From NCBI RefSeq assembly GCF_016908565.1, contig NZ_JAFBED010000009.1:1-64000 (forward strand): a stretch of 64,000 bases of DNA. Direction: 5' to 3'. This DNA is from Sutcliffiella tianshenii. GTDB lineage: Bacteria; Bacillota; Bacilli; Bacillales; Bacillaceae_I. Below the pieces are notes generated by a model. The model was not told the origin of the DNA. It ran no database searches and was given only the letters and a program-made list of their open reading frames with translations. This document shows, piece after piece, positions 45,027-54,471 of this stretch; position 1 is the first letter of the stretch; each line of letters begins with the position of its first letter. A program made the translations under genes and the position numbers.

Positions 45027-46875
45027 TGTGCATCCTCCTTGATGAATGGAACGGTCCATATTTTTTGGCGTAGGTGGCAAGCTCCACCGTCAGCTCGTAT
45101 CGCATAAATGGGGTGATGAGATAAATGCCGTTAAAAAGCTCCAATGCCGCATCGAGCAGTCCTTTTGCAATCGTCAATCCTTCCTGGCTGGCCTGTTTCG
45201 GGTCATCCTTATGCTTGCCCATCGCTTCTAATATGTCTTTGGTCAGCTTGATGCCGGGAACCTCATGATGCAGGAAATTGGCATTCTGGCTGCTGGTCAG
45301 TGGCATGATGCCGATATAGATCGGTGCATCGATGTGCCTTGTTGCCTGATAGACCTCCATAAGCTTCTCTTCTGAAAAGACAGGCTGGCTGATGAAATAA
45401 TCCGCACCGCTCTCGATTTTCTTTTCCAATCGCTCCACCGCCTTGTCGATGAGCCGGACATTCGGATTGAAGGCGGCCCCGACAGAAAAGCTCGTGCGCT
45501 CGCCAAGGTCCTTCCCAGAAAGGGAAATCCCCTGATTGAACTGTTTGATCATATCGATCAGTCCGAATGACGTCACATCATACACCGAGGACGCACCGGG
45601 AAAGTCGCCGACCTTGGTCGGATCGCCGGTTACAGCGAGCACATCATGGATGCCAAGTTGGTGCAGGCCCATCAGGTGGGATTGAAGGCCGATCAGGTTC
45701 CGGTCGCGACAGGTAATATGAATGAGCGGGCGCAAGCCGATTTCCGACTTCACGATCGATCCAAGCGCCGTGTTGCAGACGCGCGGGGAGGCCAATGAGT
45801 TATCAGCCAAAGTGATGGCATCGATTCCTGCATCCTTGAGTGCCTGGGCCCCCTGCATGAAGCGGTCCGTGTTCAGCTTTCTTGGTGGATCAAGCTCCAC
45901 GATGATCGACTGCTCCTTTTTCGCCTTTTCGAAAAGGGGAGGGGCTGTCTTTTTAGCTGGTGGTGTCACAACGGTCATTCTTTCCCGGGTCTTCACCTTT
46001 TTTTCTGTTACAGGCGCTGCGCCTTTCAGTGCAGTGGAAAAAGCCTCGATATGTGCAGGCGTCGTCCCGCAGCAGCCACCAAGGAGCCGCACCCCCTGAT
46101 CGCGGAAGGAGAGGGCAGCCTCCGTGAAGTAATCTGCATCACTTTCATATTGCAGTTTCCCATCCACATAGGACGGCAAGCTGGCATTCGGATAGGCGGA
46201 AAGATAGGCGTGCTTCGGAATTGCAACCTCCTCGAGCGTGGAAAGCATATGATATGGCCCAAGCCTGCAGTTGAGCCCGACGATATCCGCTCCGAGCGCT
46301 TCAAGTCGGGAGAGTGCTTCCGAAATTGGCACCCGGTTCTGCATGAATCCGACCTCCTGCAAGGAAACCTGGGAGATGATAGGAAGCGTCGTTTCCTTTC
46401 TTGCGATGGAAAGGACGGTCTCGAGCTCCTCGAGGTCATAGAAGGTTTCAAGGAGAATGCCATCGACCCCTTCAAGCAGCAGGCAGTAGAGCTGTTCACG
46501 GAAGGTGCGCTTGATTTCTTCGATTGGCGTCGCCTGGGGCTTGATGCCACGGATACCACCGATTGTTCCTACCACAAATGCATCGTGATTGGTGACAGCC
46601 TTTCTCGCCAATCGTACAGCCGCGCCATTAATCTCTTTCACCTGATCCTGCAGGCCGTAGCGCTCCAGCTTATGATAGTTTGCTGCGTAAGTATTGGTCT
46701 GGATGATATTGGCTCCTGCATTCAGGTAGGCCTGATGGATGTTGTAGATCTGATTGGGCTGGGAGAGGTTCAGCTCCTCAAAACAGCAATCCGAGCCGTA
46801 GGAATAGAGAAGGGTTCCCATGGCACCGTCCGCAATCAATATTTTATCCTGCTTTATGCTATCCAAGATTCCCAT
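45019..46875 (-). CDS. yitJ: bifunctional homocysteine S-methyltransferase / methylenetetrahydrofolate reductase
   Basis: 618 residues. The N-terminal homocysteine methyltransferase barrel (about 1-285) has the zinc motif [11 protein letters not shown] near 264-274. The C-terminal MTHFR barrel (about 315-610) has [33 protein letters not shown] and [12 protein letters not shown]. It supplies methyl-tetrahydrofolate for MetH encoded next. GGGAGGG supports the ATG at 46875; an ATG at 46896 would include that site. It overlaps metC by 17 bases. Confidence 0.95.
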   Translation of the reverse strand: MGILDSIKQDKILIADGAMGTLLYSYGSDCCFEELNLSQPNQIYNIHQAYLNAGANIIQTNTYAANYHKLERYGLQDQVKEINGAAVRLARKAVTNHDAFVVGTIGGIRGIKPQATPIEEIKRTFREQLYCLLLEGVDGILLETFYDLEELETVLSIARKETTLPIISQVSLQEVGFMQNRVPISEALSRLEALGADIVGLNCRLGPYHMLSTLEEVAIPKHAYLSAYPNASLPSYVDGKLQYESDADYFTEAALSFRDQGVRLLGGCCGTTPAHIEAFSTALKGAAPVTEKKVKTRERMTVVTPPAKKTAPPLFEKAKKEQSIIVELDPPRKLNTDRFMQGAQALKDAGIDAITLADNSLASPRVCNTALGSIVKSEIGLRPLIHITCRDRNLIGLQSHLMGLHQLGIHDVLAVTGDPTKVGDFPGASSVYDVTSFGLIDMIKQFNQGISLSGKDLGERTSFSVGAAFNPNVRLIDKAVERLEKKIESGADYFISQPVFSEEKLMEVYQATRHIDAPIYIGIMPLTSSQNANFLHHEVPGIKLTKDILEAMGKHKDDPKQASQEGLTIAKGLLDAALELFNGIYLITPFMRYELTVELATYAKKYGPFHSSRRMHNV

Positions 46876-48055
46876 GGTAAACCCTCCCGTTGACATTTGC
46901 TTTTACTACGCTGGTTGCTTGCAATGCTTTTTCAAAATCATGAATCAGGTCCTGCTCATCCTCCAAGCCGACCGATAGTCGGAGCAGGGAGTTGGAAATG
47001 CCTCGTTTTGCGCGTTCCGCTTCCGGCATGGCGGCATGTGACATTTTTGCAGGATAGGAAAGAATCGATTCCACAGCCCCGAGACTCACGGCGAAAACCG
47101 GGATTTCCACGCTTGAGACGAAGGTGCGAAGGGCTTCTTCATTTTCCAGCTCGAAGGAAAGGACGGCGCCTGCGCTCTTGGCCTGGCGGTGCTGCAGCCC
47201 GCAGCCTTTATGGGAGACGAGCCCTGGATAGTAGACCTTTTTTACGAGCGGGTGCTTTTCCAGGTAAGCCGCGATTTTGCTTGCCGATTTTACCGATTGC
47301 TCCATCCGGACATGCAGGGTTTTCAAGCCACGTAGGACAAGCCATGCATCCTGCACCCCAAGGATGGCGCCGAATGAATTTTGCAAAAAGCTGAGTTTCC
47401 CTGCCAACTCCTCATCCCGTGCGACAGCAAGCCCAGCTACGACGTCGCTATGTCCGGATAGGAATTTCGTTGCGCTGTGGAGCACAAGGTCAGCGCCAAG
47501 CGTGAGCGGCTTCTGGAGCGCAGGTGTCAAAAATGTGTTGTCCACGAAGGTCCAGGCACCTATCGACTTTGCAAGCTTTGCGACCGCCTCGATATCCGTC
47601 ACTTTCAGAAGCGGATTTGATGGCGTCTCGACATATAGGACCTTCGTATTCGGCAGTATGGAGGCTTTCACATTCTCAAGATCGGTCATATCAACAAACG
47701 TATATTGAATGCCGTAGCGCGAAAGCACCTCGGATACCATGCGGTAAGTGCCCCCGTACACATCCTCTGAAATCAGGACATGGTCTCCCTGTGACAGGAG
47801 CAGAAAAGCGGTGGAGATGGCCGCCATCCCGGAGGAAAATGCAAATCCCCTCGATCCTTCTTCGAGGTTGGCAATCGTATCCTCAAGTGCCTCGCGTGTC
47901 GGATTCGCCGATCGCCCGTAATCGTATTTGCCGAAATGGTCGACATCAAACTGATGAAAAGTGGACGCATGCTGGATCGGCACACTCACCGCGCCAGTCA
48001 CAGGATCGACTTTGTGCTTGTTGTGCAGGAGCTTCGTTTGAAAGGAATGGCTCAC
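46859..48055 (-). CDS. metC: cystathionine beta-lyase
   Basis: 398 residues of the Cys/Met PLP-enzyme family. The PLP lysine is Lys197 in [36 protein letters not shown] and [12 protein letters not shown] are conserved substrate and cofactor sites. It cleaves cystathionine to homocysteine, pyruvate and ammonia. It overlaps metI by 4 bases and yitJ by 17, so the operon is translationally coupled. RBS GGAGGTGCTGTC. Confidence 0.94.
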   Translation of the reverse strand: MSHSFQTKLLHNKHKVDPVTGAVSVPIQHASTFHQFDVDHFGKYDYGRSANPTREALEDTIANLEEGSRGFAFSSGMAAISTAFLLLSQGDHVLISEDVYGGTYRMVSEVLSRYGIQYTFVDMTDLENVKASILPNTKVLYVETPSNPLLKVTDIEAVAKLAKSIGAWTFVDNTFLTPALQKPLTLGADLVLHSATKFLSGHSDVVAGLAVARDEELAGKLSFLQNSFGAILGVQDAWLVLRGLKTLHVRMEQSVKSASKIAAYLEKHPLVKKVYYPGLVSHKGCGLQHRQAKSAGAVLSFELENEEALRTFVSSVEIPVFAVSLGAVESILSYPAKMSHAAMPEAERAKRGISNSLLRLSVGLEDEQDLIHDFEKALQATSVVKANVNGRVYHGNLG

Positions 48056-49182
48056 GACAGCACCTCCTTTGCGATGGTTGCGGTCTTGGCTGCCTGCTCG
48101 AATGCAAGGTTAAGGTCATGAATCAGGTCATCACTATCTTCAATTCCGACTGAAAAGCGCAAGAGACGGTTGCATACTCCCGTGCTTAAACGGATCTCTT
48201 CCGGGATATCGGCATGCGTCTGTGTGGCAGGGTAGGTGATGAAGCTCTCCACACCGCCCAGGCTCTCAGCAAAGGTAATGAGATTGAGATTTTGAAGGAA
48301 GGGGTTCACCCACGATTCTTCTTTGATGCGGAAGGAAAGCATTCCGCCTTTTCCAGGGTAGAGCACATCGGTGACCGCCCCGTGCTGTTTCAGATAGTCA
48401 GCGAGAATAGTTGCGTTCTTTTGATGCCGTTCCATCCGGAGGGCGAGCGTCTTCATGCCGCGGATGAGCAGCCAGGAGTCGAACGGGCTGAGCACAGCAC
48501 CGGCCGCATTGTGATAGAGTGCTAGTGAGTCGCATAGCGCACGGCCCTTTGCCACGATCAATCCTGCAAGCACATCGTTGTGGCCACCCAAGTACTTGGT
48601 TGCACTATGCACCACAATATCGGCGCCAAGCTCGATCGGCTTTAAGAGAATGGGAGTATAAAAAGTATTGTCACAGATCAATAGCAGTCCATGCGCTTTT
48701 GCCAAGCGCGCCACTGCCTCTATATCCGTTTCCACCATCAGGGGATTGGTAGGGGATTCTACAAAGATGGCTTTTGTTTGCGGGGTGATCGCTTCTTCAA
48801 CCTTGGTAAGGTCACTTGTTTCCACATACTTGCAACACAGTCCCCATTTTTTATAGCCTTCTTCAAACAGACGGTACGTCCCGCCGTAAAGGTCCTTGCA
48901 GACAATCAGCTCATCACCGGACTGGAAAAGGGATAGAACGGTAAGGATCGCCGCCATGCCGGAGCTGCACGCATAGCCCTGGTCGCCATGCTCAAGATCC
49001 GCGATTGCCTGCTCGAGCAATTGACGGGTCGGGTTTCCGGAACGAACATAATCGTATCCCGAGGACTGACCGATTCCTTCATGACGGTAAGCGGTAGAAA
49101 AATAGACCGGTGGATTCACGGTGCCTGTGGCCGTTTCACTGCGATTGCCGATTTGCGCGAGCTTCGTTTCTGTCTTATACAT
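48052..49182 (-). CDS. metI: cystathionine gamma-synthase / O-acetylhomoserine (thiol)-lyase
   Basis: 376 residues of the same PLP family, with the lysine at 196 in VHSATKYLGGHND and the motifs YDYVRSGNPTRQ, CSSGMAAIL and ESPTNPLMVETD. In B. subtilis MetI makes cystathionine from O-acetylhomoserine and cysteine, the step before MetC. The ATG at 49182 has a perfect GAGGAGG site 8 bases upstream; an upstream in-frame ATG at 49350 lies inside the riboswitch and is rejected. First gene after the S-box leader. Confidence 0.95.
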   Translation of the reverse strand: MYKTETKLAQIGNRSETATGTVNPPVYFSTAYRHEGIGQSSGYDYVRSGNPTRQLLEQAIADLEHGDQGYACSSGMAAILTVLSLFQSGDELIVCKDLYGGTYRLFEEGYKKWGLCCKYVETSDLTKVEEAITPQTKAIFVESPTNPLMVETDIEAVARLAKAHGLLLICDNTFYTPILLKPIELGADIVVHSATKYLGGHNDVLAGLIVAKGRALCDSLALYHNAAGAVLSPFDSWLLIRGMKTLALRMERHQKNATILADYLKQHGAVTDVLYPGKGGMLSFRIKEESWVNPFLQNLNLITFAESLGGVESFITYPATQTHADIPEEIRLSTGVCNRLLRFSVGIEDSDDLIHDLNLAFEQAAKTATIAKEVLS

Positions 49183-49254
49183 AAAAATATCCTCCTCTAT
49201 GGTAAGTGGACAACGTTCATCACCAGAGAGGAGGACAGGGACTCTTTTAGGGAA

Positions 49255-49285
49255 AATAAAAAAGCCTTCTGTAAGAAGAAGACTT
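49255..49285 (-). terminator. S-box expression-platform terminator
   Basis: On the minus strand AGTCTTCT and AGAAGGCT pair around a short loop and are followed by T6. It sits between the aptamer and metI, so SAM binding should terminate transcription here. Confidence 0.8.
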
Positions 49286-49297
49286 TTGCAAAAAAGT

Positions 49298-49430
49298 TCA
49301 TTCTTCTCATCTGTACAGGTTTTTAAATGAAAACCTGCTGGAATTAGCACCTTTTCAGTCGTCAGTGAAGACGCTGCTGGTTGCTGAGGTGTCTACGGGC
49401 CATTTCCCTCGACCTCTCTGGATAAGAAAG
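49298..49430 (-). ncRNA. SAM-I (S-box) riboswitch aptamer
   Basis: Minus-strand reading gives the conserved elements in order: CTTATCCAGAGAGGT, GAGGGAAATGGCCC, ACACCTCAGCAACC, GGTGCTAATTCCAGCAG and the closing GATGAGAAG. These match the S-box consensus at all core positions I can check. It controls metI-metC-yitJ-metH, a pathway ending in methionine, the SAM precursor. Confidence 0.96.
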
Positions 49431-49449
49431 TTCACTATGAAATTTACGG

Positions 49450-49478
49450 ATCATTTTGATTATTTAACTAATTTACAA
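49450..49478 (-). promoter_or_regulatory. candidate promoter of the methionine operon
   Basis: On the minus strand TTGTAA (49478-49473) and AATGAT (49455-49450) are separated by 17 bases, placing the start just before the S-box aptamer. The -10 match is weak. Confidence 0.4.
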
Positions 49479-49599
49479 CAGGTGAGGGTGGAATGCAATG
49501 GTTTTTTCCGAATGGATTAAATTATTTTTATGCAGGGGGTGGGGGGAATAGACTTGAATTGTTGGGTGAGGGCCTTCATATTTGTCCTTTCTACGGCTG

Positions 49600-49746
49600 A
49601 TTCTAACAAATCATTCTCTCATTCTAACAAAATTCAGGAACATTCTAACAAACTTCAGAAACATTCTAACAAATCGGTCCTTCATTCTAACAAATCGGTC
49701 CTTCATTCTAACAAATCAGCCCAGCATTCTAACAAATTGCTTTTTC
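49600..49746. repeat. 21-bp-period array D, core ATTCTAACAAA
   Basis: Seven units start at 49600, 49621, 49642, 49663, 49684, 49705 and 49726, all exactly 21 bases apart. All begin ATTCTAACAAA or ATTCTAACAAT-like and the units share a C just before the core. Units four and five are identical; the other spacers differ. It lies between the divergent methionine operon and cydDC. Confidence 0.9.
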
Positions 49747-49855
49747 GTCCAACTTTAAAAGGCCTAAGAAAAGATTCATTCCCCTCCTTTTCGGGAACAT
49801 ACAAATTGTCATAAAAAGGTCAATCTCCAAACGGGCAATTAGTACCGTGATGCAT

Positions 49856-49889
49856 TATAATGAGTATAGTATGTGAAATGTTTCACGTA
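49856..49889 (+). promoter_or_regulatory. -10 element and Rex-like operator upstream of cydD
   Basis: TATAAT lies at about 49856-49861. Downstream, ATGTGAAATGTTTCACGTA (49871-49889) holds a perfect dyad GTGAA-N4-TTCAC, the core of the Rex consensus TTGTGAANNNNTTCACAA. Rex, an NADH-sensing repressor, controls cyd genes in B. subtilis. Binding here is inferred. Confidence 0.6.
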
Positions 49890-49955
49890 CTCTCGAACCA
49901 CACTAAATTAAACCATTTAACATATACGCCAATCTAAAAGGAGAAGTGGCAAAGG

Positions 49956-51689
49956 ATGAAGGATCTTAAAACGATAGCAAAGGCACAACGGAATACAAGG
50001 GCAGTGCTTATTTTCCTTGCTGTTCTGTCGGGGTTCACTGTCATCGGGCAGGCTTACTTTTTCGTGACGATAGTGGATCGCATCTTCCTGAAGGGTCATA
50101 CATTCGAGGAAATCATCCCATTCCTCTCGGGCCTTTTGGCTATCATGGCGTCAAGGGCCTTGCTCACCTATCTGAACGGGGTGGCAGGAGTGAAGATGGC
50201 CTCCAAGGTGAAGCGGGATTTCCGCCATGCACTTTTAAATAAATTTTCTAAAAGCCCTATTCTTGCGTCCTTGAAGGGTCAGTCCGGGCAGAAGGTGAGC
50301 GTGATGATGGATGCGGTGGATGAGATAGATCCTTATTTCAGCCGCTATATCCCCCAGATGATCCAGTCATCCGTCGTGCCGATCATGATTCTGGTTGCGA
50401 TTTTCACGCAGCATATGAATTCTGGCTGGATCATCCTCGTGACGGCGCCGTTCATCCCGATTTTCATGATTGTGGTGGGGCTGAAAACGAAGAAGAAATC
50501 CGAGGAGCAGATGGATAAGCTAGCGGCATTCTCAGGGAGGTTTCTTGATACGCTGCAAGGCTTGACGACTTTGAAGCTGTTCGGAAGGTCACAAAGACAA
50601 AAGGAAACCATCCGTGACAGCAGTCTATCCTTCCGTGAAGCGACGATGGAAGTGCTGAAGATCGCGTTTCTCTCATCACTCATGCTTGAGCTGATTTCGA
50701 TGCTTGCGATCGGGCTTATCGCATTGGAAATCGGCCTGCAGATGGTCGTGTTTAAAAATATGACATTCTTTCCGGCGTTCTTCGTGCTGGTGCTCGCACC
50801 TGAATTCTACTTGTACCTGAAGGATCTCGGCAGTGCGTTCCATACAGGGCGCGGCAGCATGGGAGCGGCGAAAAAGGTGACAGACGAGCTTGCGGTGGAG
50901 GAAGAACCGATCGAATGGGGCAGCGAAGAGCTGGCCAACCCGGAAATGCCTCCGGTCATCGAGCTTAACAGCATCGGTTTCAGTTATGCGGAAAACGGCT
51001 TTACCTTGAAAAACATACAAACTAAGCTCCCGGCTTACGGACAGATCGCCGTCGTCGGCCGAAGCGGGGCGGGAAAATCCACGCTGCTTAACTTGATGGC
51101 AGGCCTGATTCGCCCGACCGAAGGGGAAGTGCTGGTAGACGGCCGGCCGTTATATGGCTACAAGGAATCAGATTGGTTCGATCAACTCAGCTACATCTCA
51201 CAGAATCCATATCTTTTTTCCGGGACGATTGCCGAAAACATCGCCATTGGTGGAAAAGGGAATGCGACCCGTGAGGAAATGGAGCAGGCGGCAGAAAAAG
51301 CCGGCATCCTCCCACTGATTCAATCATTGGAGCATGGATTTGATACAAAAATCGGGGAAGCGGGGAGAGGACTTTCCGGAGGCGAAAAGCAGCGGCTTGC
51401 TTTGGCGAGGGCTTTCCTGAAGAGGCCGAATATCATTCTTTTCGATGAACCGACGACAGGACTGGACCTGCAGACCGAGCGGATTTTGCAGAGATCGATG
51501 GAGGAATTGGCGAGGACGTCGACCGTCATCACAGTGGCGCATCGTCTTCACACGATTAAAAAAGCGGATAAGATCCTACTGTTGGAAGCAGGCGTGCTTG
51601 TTGCAGAAGGAACACATGAAGCGCTGCTAAGCACGGTTCCCGCTTACAGGCAAATGGTTTCCGTACAACAGGGAGGTGAAGAGGAATGA
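49956..51689 (+). CDS. cydD: heterodimeric ABC exporter subunit CydD
   Basis: 577 residues: six membrane segments (about 17-300) fused to an ATPase domain (about 340-577). Walker A GRSGAGKST at about 368-376, signature LSGGEKQRLALARAF, Walker B IILFDEP and the switch His (TVAHRLHT) are present. CydDC exports cysteine and glutathione and is needed for assembly of cytochrome bd oxidase. RBS AAAGGAGAAGTGG. No cydAB is next to it, unlike the B. subtilis cydABCD operon. Overlaps cydC by 4 bases. Confidence 0.93.
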   Translation: MKDLKTIAKAQRNTRAVLIFLAVLSGFTVIGQAYFFVTIVDRIFLKGHTFEEIIPFLSGLLAIMASRALLTYLNGVAGVKMASKVKRDFRHALLNKFSKSPILASLKGQSGQKVSVMMDAVDEIDPYFSRYIPQMIQSSVVPIMILVAIFTQHMNSGWIILVTAPFIPIFMIVVGLKTKKKSEEQMDKLAAFSGRFLDTLQGLTTLKLFGRSQRQKETIRDSSLSFREATMEVLKIAFLSSLMLELISMLAIGLIALEIGLQMVVFKNMTFFPAFFVLVLAPEFYLYLKDLGSAFHTGRGSMGAAKKVTDELAVEEEPIEWGSEELANPEMPPVIELNSIGFSYAENGFTLKNIQTKLPAYGQIAVVGRSGAGKSTLLNLMAGLIRPTEGEVLVDGRPLYGYKESDWFDQLSYISQNPYLFSGTIAENIAIGGKGNATREEMEQAAEKAGILPLIQSLEHGFDTKIGEAGRGLSGGEKQRLALARAFLKRPNIILFDEPTTGLDLQTERILQRSMEELARTSTVITVAHRLHTIKKADKILLLEAGVLVAEGTHEALLSTVPAYRQMVSVQQGGEEE

Positions 51690-53404
51690 AGGATTTAGCG
51701 ATCGTGATAAAGCTGATGATGGTGGAGAAGAAGGATGTTTTCCTTTCCATCTTGCTAGGATTCACGGCAGGAATTGCGGCAGTGGGGCTTTTCGCATCAA
51801 GCGGATACTTGATTTCAAAAGCGGCGCTCATGCCTCCGATCTACGCGCTGACCGTCATGATTGCCCTCTTGAAGCTGTTTGGCTTTGCGCGCGCGCTTAG
51901 CCGATATGGCGAACGGTATTTTTCCCACCGTGCGACGTTTACGATCCTTAGTAACTTACGGGTTTCTTTTTATGAGAAGCTGGAGCCGCTTGCCCCGGGG
52001 ATCTTCCAAAAATATCGGAGCGGCGACCTGCTCTCAAGAATCGTCGGGGACGTGGAGAGCCTGCAGAACTTCTTTTTGCGCGTCTTCTATCCGCCAATTG
52101 TACTCGTCATCGTATTTTTGAGTACGATATTCTTTCTCTCGTTCTATTCTGTTTATATTGCACTCGTGATTTTCTTGGGGCTGCTTTTAACAGGATTTAT
52201 AGTCCCGGCGATATTCGCGTGGAAGCAGCGTAAATTATTGAGCAAGGTCCGCGAGCAGCGGGGTGAGCTTTCGACGGAAGTAACGGAGCTATTGTACGGA
52301 TTCCGTGATTTGAAAATCTACCAGAAGCTTGCTGGAAAAGAGGAGCAGCTCGTGAAGGCGGCCGACTCTTATCTGAAGGAGCAGGAACGCGAAGGTGTGC
52401 AGGCGATGTTCAATCAATCGGTGAACTCTTTTGCCTCACTTTTTGTATCCTGGATGGTGCTTGCGCTTGGGGCATTTTTAGTGGTGGAAGGCGATTTGAA
52501 CGGTTTGTTCCTGGCGATGCTCGTGATGATCTCGTTGACCGTCTTTGAAAATGCCACTCCGATGGCGGTGTTCCCGAACCATCTGGAGGATAGCCGCAGG
52601 GCGGCAAAGAGACTGTATTCGGTGGTGAAGGACGAGAAAAAGGTGAATGGTACGGATTCTTTAGAGCCGTTGCCGTTTGGTAAAGCACTGGATGTGGAGC
52701 TTGAGAAAGTCAGCTTTACTTTTCCCGACGAGCCGCGGATTACGCTGAATGAAATCAGCTTGAGACTGTCTGCCGGATCGAAAACGGCGATTGTCGGTCC
52801 GAGCGGTTCCGGGAAATCCACGGTTCTGCAGCTGCTCCTTAAAATCCAGGAGGCGGACTCCGGTTCAGTTCGCATCGGAGGTATCCCGATCTCACAGATT
52901 GAACAGGAAAACCTTTGGGAGAGTATGAATGTCGTGCTGCAGGAGAATCATTTTTTCTATGGCAGCATCCGCGATAATCTGTTGCTAGCCGGTGAGGAGC
53001 TGGAAGATACGGCGTTGTTGTCGGCACTTGCGAAAGTTCGACTCGACTATTTCGCGTTGGAGGATCAGGTGCTGGAAAAGGGAGAAAACCTCTCAGGAGG
53101 AGAAAAACAACGCTTGGCCATCGCCCGTGCAATGCTGAAGGGCAGCCGCTTATGGCTCTTGGATGAGCCGACCTCGTCTGTCGATGTGTTGACTGAAAAA
53201 ACGATTTTCCACCACCTTTTTGAGCAGGCGAAGGACGATACGCTCGTTCTGGTGAGCCACCGATTGACCGGTTTGGAAAAGATGGACCAGATCATCGTCA
53301 TGGAGCAGGGACGCATCGTGGAATCGGGAAGCTATACCGAACTGATGGAGCGTAAAGGGTACTTTTATGAAATGAAACAGATAGAGAAGAGCGTGTTTAT
53401 GTGA
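51686..53404 (+). CDS. cydC: heterodimeric ABC exporter subunit CydC
   Basis: 572 residues with the same layout: membrane domain (about 15-300) with FARALSRYGERYFSHRATF, a CydC hallmark, then the ATPase with Walker A GPSGSGKST at about 372-380, signature LSGGEKQRLAIARAM and Walker B LWLLDEP. It forms a heterodimer with CydD. It starts within the last codons of cydD (4-base overlap) behind GGGAGGTGAAGAGG. A terminator follows at 53414-53452. Confidence 0.93.
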   Translation: MKDLAIVIKLMMVEKKDVFLSILLGFTAGIAAVGLFASSGYLISKAALMPPIYALTVMIALLKLFGFARALSRYGERYFSHRATFTILSNLRVSFYEKLEPLAPGIFQKYRSGDLLSRIVGDVESLQNFFLRVFYPPIVLVIVFLSTIFFLSFYSVYIALVIFLGLLLTGFIVPAIFAWKQRKLLSKVREQRGELSTEVTELLYGFRDLKIYQKLAGKEEQLVKAADSYLKEQEREGVQAMFNQSVNSFASLFVSWMVLALGAFLVVEGDLNGLFLAMLVMISLTVFENATPMAVFPNHLEDSRRAAKRLYSVVKDEKKVNGTDSLEPLPFGKALDVELEKVSFTFPDEPRITLNEISLRLSAGSKTAIVGPSGSGKSTVLQLLLKIQEADSGSVRIGGIPISQIEQENLWESMNVVLQENHFFYGSIRDNLLLAGEELEDTALLSALAKVRLDYFALEDQVLEKGENLSGGEKQRLAIARAMLKGSRLWLLDEPTSSVDVLTEKTIFHHLFEQAKDDTLVLVSHRLTGLEKMDQIIVMEQGRIVESGSYTELMERKGYFYEMKQIEKSVFM

Positions 53405-53413
53405 TTTCTGTGA

Positions 53414-53452
53414 AGATCGCCCCGATTTTTGGAGTGGGGCGGTCTATTTTTC
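53414..53452 (+). terminator. terminator after cydC
   Basis: GATCGCCCC pairs with GGGGCGGTC around an 11-13-base loop, followed by TATTTTT. Confidence 0.8.
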
Positions 53453-53498
53453 CGTTGTTTAACTGAGGGTTTTAGGGTTCGGAGCTGTGCTGTGGGAG

Positions 53499-53624
53499 TC
53501 TATCGAACTTTTTTTGAGGTCTATCGGACTTTTTTTAAGATCTATTGAACTTTTTTTAAATTCTATCGAACTATTTTCAAATTCTATCGGACATTTTTCA
53601 CGTTCTATCGAACATTTTCCAATT
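53499..53624. repeat. 21-bp-period array E, core TCTATCGAAC
   Basis: Six units start at 53499, 53520, 53541, 53562, 53583 and 53604, all exactly 21 bases apart. Units begin TCTATCGAAC, TCTATCGGAC or TCTATTGAAC followed by a T-rich run, then about 6 variable bases. A degenerate seventh follows. It lies between the cydC terminator and a convergent PepSY gene. An open frame on each strand crosses it (7-residue repeats), an expected by-product of a period divisible by three. Confidence 0.88.
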
Positions 53625-53719
53625 ATTGGGTCGATTTTGACCCGAGCAGTGCATGGCCCGGACCGGCACACAAATAAAGCAGCCAACTCCACCGAGTCGC
53701 CTGCTCCACAAAATTAATC

Positions 53720-54304
53720 CTAATCATCCCATTCTACATAAAGCATTTTCCCTGTCACGGCATCCACATAGACGGTAACATCCTCATCGTCGTCGCCATT
53801 TTCCTTGCCTGTATCAATTTCGATTTCATATACATGGGATCCGTTTTCCCGATCAAGCTCCACGCTTTCCACGGTTCCTTTGACTTCTTGTAGCGCAACC
53901 TCTTCTGCTTTTTCCAAAGTGATTAACGTTACGTCTTTATCTTCTGTAGAAGCATCCTTTTGGCGGTTACTGTCGTCGTCACGGTTTTCCTTTTTCTCTT
54001 TCAAAATTTCGCCATTCTCCTCGGAGATTTTGAAATCATATTCAAACTGGCCGTCCTCGACTTCGATTTCATATACGTAGCGGCCGTTTTCACGGTCCTT
54101 TTCCGCCTCGGTGATGACGCCGTTCTTTACTTTTGCCAACGCGATCTCGGATGCTTCATCGAGCGTGATTCCCTTTTGATTTGTTTCTGCATTTTCCACC
54201 TGCTGAAGGTTCTGCTCCTTGTTATCCTTCTTCAATACCTCTGCCCCAACACTGACTCCGCCGATCAAAACGGCTCCTGCCATGACTGCTGTGAAAATTT
54301 TCAT
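53720..54304 (-). CDS. exported protein with two PepSY domains
   Basis: 194 residues. An N-terminal signal sequence (IFTAVMAGAVLIGGVSVGA) is followed by two PepSY repeats, about 45-105 (ITLDEASEIALAKV ... RYVYEIEVEDG) and about 130-194 (ITLEKAEEVALQEV ... HVYEIEID). PepSY domains are thought to inhibit peptidases or sense envelope state. RBS AAGGAGGAAAACAT. It lies downstream of the YkoGH-type operon but after that operon's terminator, so it may be a separate unit under the same control. Confidence 0.85.
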   Translation of the reverse strand: MKIFTAVMAGAVLIGGVSVGAEVLKKDNKEQNLQQVENAETNQKGITLDEASEIALAKVKNGVITEAEKDRENGRYVYEIEVEDGQFEYDFKISEENGEILKEKKENRDDDSNRQKDASTEDKDVTLITLEKAEEVALQEVKGTVESVELDRENGSHVYEIEIDTGKENGDDDEDVTVYVDAVTGKMLYVEWDD

Positions 54305-54411
54305 TATGTTTTCCTCCTTTAATTTCTGTTAGTTTTACTTGCTACACTTACACTATAGCCAGCGAACATTAATAGAAAAGGAGTGCAACATTAAAAATTT
54401 TTAATGAAAGC

Positions 54412-54468
54412 AAAAAGGACGATCTGGCAAGCGCGCAGCAACTAAGCAGCGCTTGTCAGATCGTCCAT
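54412..54468 (-). terminator. terminator of the YkoGH-PepSY operon
   Basis: GGACGATCTG-C-CAAGCGC and GCGCTTG-CAGATCGTCC form a long stem; on the minus strand a T5 run follows. Confidence 0.85.
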
Positions 54469-54471
54469 ATT

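Noticed and set aside
41601-46893. Many plus-strand open frames opposite metH and yitJ
   Set aside because: All lie inside well-supported minus-strand genes and none has a recognisable domain or RBS.
49183-49350. N-terminal extension of MetI
   Set aside because: The extra codons would be translated from the S-box terminator and aptamer; the ATG at 49182 has a strong RBS and gives the normal N-terminus.
49530-49814. Open frame across array D encoding repeated HSNK peptides; similar frames cross arrays B, E and F
   Set aside because: A 21-bp period keeps frame automatically and the T/A-rich cores lack stops. No convincing RBS or domain is present, and frames exist on both strands at array E.
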